From assembly GCF_002086275.1 (NCBI RefSeq), contig NZ_MVHT01000065.1, forward strand, positions 1 to 37,913: a DNA stretch of 37,913 nucleotides, given 5' to 3'. Positions within the stretch are counted from its first letter, which is position 1. Each line of letters opens with the position of its first letter. Source of the stretch: Mycobacterium intermedium. Lineage in GTDB: Bacteria; Actinomycetota; Actinomycetes; Mycobacteriales; Mycobacteriaceae. Made by a program: the position numbers and the translations under genes. Under the pieces are notes generated by a model. The model saw nothing but the letters and a program-made list of their open reading frames with translations, did no database searches and was not told the DNA's origin. Positions 35,058-37,913 of this stretch are shown here, one piece after another.

Positions 35058-36107
35058 ATGCTCAACGATGTTCGGGGCGCACCGCGCTGGCGACCCCGTG
35101 CCCTGCTGGCGATCGCGCTCGCGCAGATCGTCGGTGTTCTCGCTGCCTGCCAGGGTGGCCCTAGCGATGTCGTCGGTGGCGGCGGGCTGGCCGACGCCCA
35201 TACAACGGTGACGCTGGTCGCTTACTCGGTCGCGGAACCGGGTTGGAGCAAGGTGATTCCGGCGTTCAACGCCACCCCGGAGGGCAAGGGGGTTCAGGTG
35301 ATCACCTCCTTCGGGGCGTCGGGCGACCAGTCCCGCGGTGTTGCCGACGGCAAGCCCGCCGATCTGGTGAATTTCTCGGTTGAACCCGACATCACCCGAT
35401 TGATCAAGTCCGGCAAGGTCTCCAAGGACTGGGCCACCGGTGCGACGAGGGGAATTCCGTTCGGGTCGGTGGTGACATTCGTGGTGCGCAAGGGCAACCC
35501 GAAGAACATCCGGGATTGGGATGACCTGTTGCGGCCCGGCATCGAAATCATCACACCCAACCCGCTGAGTTCGGGTGCCGCCAAATGGAATCTGCTCGCC
35601 CCGTACGCCGTGAAGAGCGAAGGCGGCAGAGACAGCAAGGCGGGGATCGAGTTTGTCAACAAACTCGTCCGGGAACACGTCAAAATGCGTCCGGCGTCGG
35701 GCCGAGAGGCGACCGATGTTTTTGTCCAGGGGAGTGGCGACGTCCTGATCAGCTACGAGAACGAGGCCATCGCGGCGGAACGGGCGGGCAAGCCCGTCGA
35801 ACACGTGATTCCGCCGCAGACGTTCAAGATCGAGAATCCGGTGGCCGTGGTCAACACCAGCCGAAACCTGGCGGCGGCGACGGCTTTCAAGAATTTCCAA
35901 TACACGGCTGCGGCCCAAACGATCTGGGCGCAGGCGGGTTTCCGGCCGGTCGACCCGGCGGTAGCAGCCCAGTTCCGTAACCAGTTCCCGGTGCCCGCGA
36001 AGTTGTGGACGATCACCGATCTGGGCGGCTGGAGTGTCGCGGATCCCCAATTGTTCGACAAGACCAACGGCAGCATCACCAAGATCTACACGCAGGCCAC
36101 CGGATGA
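35058..36107 (+). CDS. subI: Sulfate-binding lipoprotein of the sulfate ABC importer
   Basis: 349 residues from ATG 35058 with GGAAGG 6 nt upstream. Signal peptide with lipobox VLAAC (lipidated Cys31), then a periplasmic binding protein: VTLVAYSVAEPGWSKVIPAF, SFGASGDQSRGVADGKPADLVNFS, NPKNIRDWDDLLRPGIEIITPNPLSSGAAKWN and DVFVQGSGDVLISYENEA, all typical of sulfate/thiosulfate-binding proteins (SubI/Sbp). It captures sulfate for the CysT/CysW channel. First gene of subI-cysT-cysW-cysA, overlapping cysT by ATGA. Regulation by cysteine through the upstream leader is inferred. Orthologue of Rv2400c. Confidence 0.97.
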   Translation: MLNDVRGAPRWRPRALLAIALAQIVGVLAACQGGPSDVVGGGGLADAHTTVTLVAYSVAEPGWSKVIPAFNATPEGKGVQVITSFGASGDQSRGVADGKPADLVNFSVEPDITRLIKSGKVSKDWATGATRGIPFGSVVTFVVRKGNPKNIRDWDDLLRPGIEIITPNPLSSGAAKWNLLAPYAVKSEGGRDSKAGIEFVNKLVREHVKMRPASGREATDVFVQGSGDVLISYENEAIAAERAGKPVEHVIPPQTFKIENPVAVVNTSRNLAAATAFKNFQYTAAAQTIWAQAGFRPVDPAVAAQFRNQFPVPAKLWTITDLGGWSVADPQLFDKTNGSITKIYTQATG

Positions 36108-36985
36108 CCACGATAATTCCCGACCCCGAAGCGATCCGTCCCGAACTGGACCGACCCGACCGCGAGGCGCCGCCAACGCGCCGCTTCCGCCGCCCCTCGC
36201 CCACCACGTCCCTGCGGGTGGGTGTGGCGACGCTGTGGCTGTCGGTGATCGTCTTGTTGCCGCTGGGCGCCATCGTCTGGCAGGCCGCCGGAGGCGGTTG
36301 GCATGCCTTTCAGCTGGCCGTCACCTCGCATGCCGCGCTGGAATCGCTGCGGGTGACGTTGACCATCTCCGCCGCAGTCACGATCGTCAACACCGTCTTC
36401 GGGTTGCTGATCGCCTGGGTGCTGGTGCGTGACGACTTCTTCGGCAAGCGGCTCGTCGATACCGTCATCGACCTGCCTTTCGCGCTACCGACCATCGTCG
36501 CCAGCCTGGTGATGTTGGCCCTCTACGGCAATCACAGCCCGGTCGGGCTACATCTGCAGCACACCGAGTGGGGTGTGGGCGTCGCGCTTGCCTTCGTGAC
36601 GTTGCCGTTCGTGGTGCGGGCCGTCCAACCGGTTCTGCTGGAACTGGACCGCGAAACCGAGGAAGCCGCGGCATCTCTGGGTGCGAACGACCTCAAGATC
36701 TTCACTTCCGTGGTGCTGCCGGCGCTGACTCCGTCCCTGTTGTCCGGTGCGGGCCTGGCGTTTTCGCGGGCCATCGGTGAGTTCGGTTCGGTGGTGCTGA
36801 TCGGCGGTGCGGTGCCGGGCAAGACCGAGGTGTCGTCGCAGTGGATCCGGACCCTGATCGAGAACGACGACCGTATCGGCGCCGCCGCGCTATCCATTGT
36901 CCTGCTGTCGATTTCGTTCGTGGTGTTGTTCGTGCTGCGCATCATCGGCGCACGGACGGCCAAGCGCGAGGAGGTGTCCGAATGA
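36104..36985 (+). CDS. cysT: Sulfate ABC importer permease CysT
   Basis: 293 residues from ATG 36104 in the ATGA overlap with subI; longer in-frame upstream starts fall inside subI. About six transmembrane helices (first VATLWLSVIVLLPLGAIVW) and the EAA loop EEAAASLGANDLKIFTSVVLPALTPSLLSGAGLAFSRAIGEFG that docks on the CysA ATPase. IDLPFALPTIVASLV is typical of CysT (CysU). Forms the membrane channel together with CysW. The N-terminus is about 30 residues long, Pro/Arg-rich and cytoplasmic. Confidence 0.96.
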   Translation: MTTIIPDPEAIRPELDRPDREAPPTRRFRRPSPTTSLRVGVATLWLSVIVLLPLGAIVWQAAGGGWHAFQLAVTSHAALESLRVTLTISAAVTIVNTVFGLLIAWVLVRDDFFGKRLVDTVIDLPFALPTIVASLVMLALYGNHSPVGLHLQHTEWGVGVALAFVTLPFVVRAVQPVLLELDRETEEAAASLGANDLKIFTSVVLPALTPSLLSGAGLAFSRAIGEFGSVVLIGGAVPGKTEVSSQWIRTLIENDDRIGAAALSIVLLSISFVVLFVLRIIGARTAKREEVSE

Positions 36986-37800
36986 CGCTGTCACCGGTGG
37001 TGCGTTACCTGTTGCGATTCGTCGCACTGGCGTACGTGACTGTGCTGCTGATCATTCCGGTCACGCTCATCTTGTGGCGTACCTTCGCCCCCGGGTTCGG
37101 GCAGTTCTATGACTGGGTGAGCACACCGGCGGCGATATCGGCGCTGAATTTGTCGCTGGGTGTGGTGCTCATCGTGGTGCCGTTGAATGTCATATTCGGG
37201 ATTCCTACGGCGTTGGTGTTGGCGCGCAATCGATTCCGCGGCAAGGGCATTCTGCAGGCAATCATCGACCTGCCCTTCGCGGTGTCGCCTGTCGTCGTGG
37301 GCGTGGCGTTGATCGTGCTGTGGGGCTCGGCTGGAGCGCTGGGCTTTGTCGAACGGGATTTAGGGTTCAAGATCATCTTCGGCTTGCCGGGGATTGTGCT
37401 GGCGAGCGTTTTCGTCACCCTGCCGTTCGTGGTGCGTGAGGTCGAACCGGTGTTGCACGAGTTGGGCACCGATCAGGAGCAAGCGGCCGCGACCCTGGGT
37501 TCTGGTTGGTGGCAGACGTTTTGGCGGATCACGCTGCCGTCGATCCGCTGGGGACTGACCTACGGCATCGTCTTGACCATCGCTCGTACGCTCGGCGAAT
37601 ACGGGGCGGTGATCATGGTGTCGTCCAACTTGCCGGGCAGCTCGCAGACGCTGACACTGTTGGTGTCCGACCGTTACAACCGCGGCGCCGAATATGGCGC
37701 TTATGCATTGTCGACGCTACTGATGGGCGTCGCGGTGTTGGTGCTGATCTTCCAGGTGGTTCTGGACATCCTGCGATCCCGCGCGGTCAAGCAGGCCTGA
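36982..37800 (+). CDS. cysW: Sulfate ABC importer permease CysW
   Basis: 272 residues from ATG 36982, overlapping the cysT stop as ATGA, with GAGGAGG upstream. Second channel subunit: helices from RYLLRFVALAYVTVLLIIPVTLILW, conserved IDLPFAVSPVVVGVALIVLWG, and the EAA loop QEQAAATLGSGWWQTFWRITLPSIRWGLTYGIVLTIARTLGEYG. The CysT/CysW pair and CysA make the sulfate/thiosulfate importer with SubI as receptor. Confidence 0.96.
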   Translation: MTLSPVVRYLLRFVALAYVTVLLIIPVTLILWRTFAPGFGQFYDWVSTPAAISALNLSLGVVLIVVPLNVIFGIPTALVLARNRFRGKGILQAIIDLPFAVSPVVVGVALIVLWGSAGALGFVERDLGFKIIFGLPGIVLASVFVTLPFVVREVEPVLHELGTDQEQAAATLGSGWWQTFWRITLPSIRWGLTYGIVLTIARTLGEYGAVIMVSSNLPGSSQTLTLLVSDRYNRGAEYGAYALSTLLMGVAVLVLIFQVVLDILRSRAVKQA

Positions 37801-37815
37801 CAAGGAGACTTAACG

Positions 37816-37913
37816 ATGACGGACACGAGCAACCCCGCGATCGTGGTGCGCGATGCCTATAAGAATTACGGCGATTTCGTGGCGCTGGATCATGTGGACT
37901 TCGAGGTGCCCAG
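37816..37913 (+). CDS. cysA: Sulfate ABC importer ATPase CysA (N-terminus only)
   Basis: ATG 37816 with AAGGAG 8 nt upstream, 15 bp after cysW. The 32 complete codons seen give MTDTSNPAIVVRDAYKNYGDFVALDHVDFEVP, the beginning of the CysA ABC ATPase; the P-loop lies beyond the window. Cut by the window end. Confidence 0.93.
   Translation, partial: MTDTSNPAIVVRDAYKNYGDFVALDHVDFEVP

Overview
The window reads as chromosome of a slow-growing Mycobacterium, probably non-tuberculous. The evidence is high GC, a PE_PGRS protein, MmpL and PapA lipid-export and acyl-transfer proteins, a very large type I polyketide synthase, and a gene block whose content and order match, from memory and inverted, M. 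tuberculosis Rv2415c (comEA) to Rv2397c (cysA1). No database was searched; gene-to-Rv correspondences are recollection plus protein signatures.

Region A (1-18286) is an accessory lipid locus. On the minus strand are papA (PapA3-like acyltransferase), mmpL (MmpL10-like exporter, 1002 residues) and, overlapping it by 4 bp, the start of a secreted protein cut by the window edge. Divergent from papA is one 3673-residue bimodular PKS: KS-AT-KR-ACP-KS-AT-DH-ER-KR-ACP, with no thioesterase. Convergent with the PKS is a tightly coupled pair of acyl-CoA dehydrogenases. The expected scheme is that the PKS extends a fatty acyl starter, PapA moves the product onto an acceptor (by analogy with polyacyltrehalose, possibly trehalose), MmpL exports it and the secreted protein finishes it outside. 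Domain content predicts a 5-hydroxyacyl product if each module acts once.

Region B (18607-34331) is conserved core: comEA-comEC-holA; divergent rpsT; the three-gene overlapping operon circularly permuted ATP-grasp / alpha-E / transglutaminase; PE_PGRS and an RNase Z-like hydrolase; a two-CBS protein; a PemK/MazF-like protein; lepA; lipoprotein lppR; and a GH15 trehalase-type hydrolase.

Region C (34462-37913) holds two tiny membrane proteins, then the sulfate ABC importer operon subI-cysT-cysW-cysA (cysA cut by the window end). In front of subI lies a 34-codon leader with five cysteines. It is positioned as a leaderless ORF 7 nt behind a good -10 box, and is followed by strong RNA dyads, one of which overlaps the subI ribosome-binding site. 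It looks like a cysteine-responsive attenuator controlling sulfate uptake and is the most striking regulatory element here.
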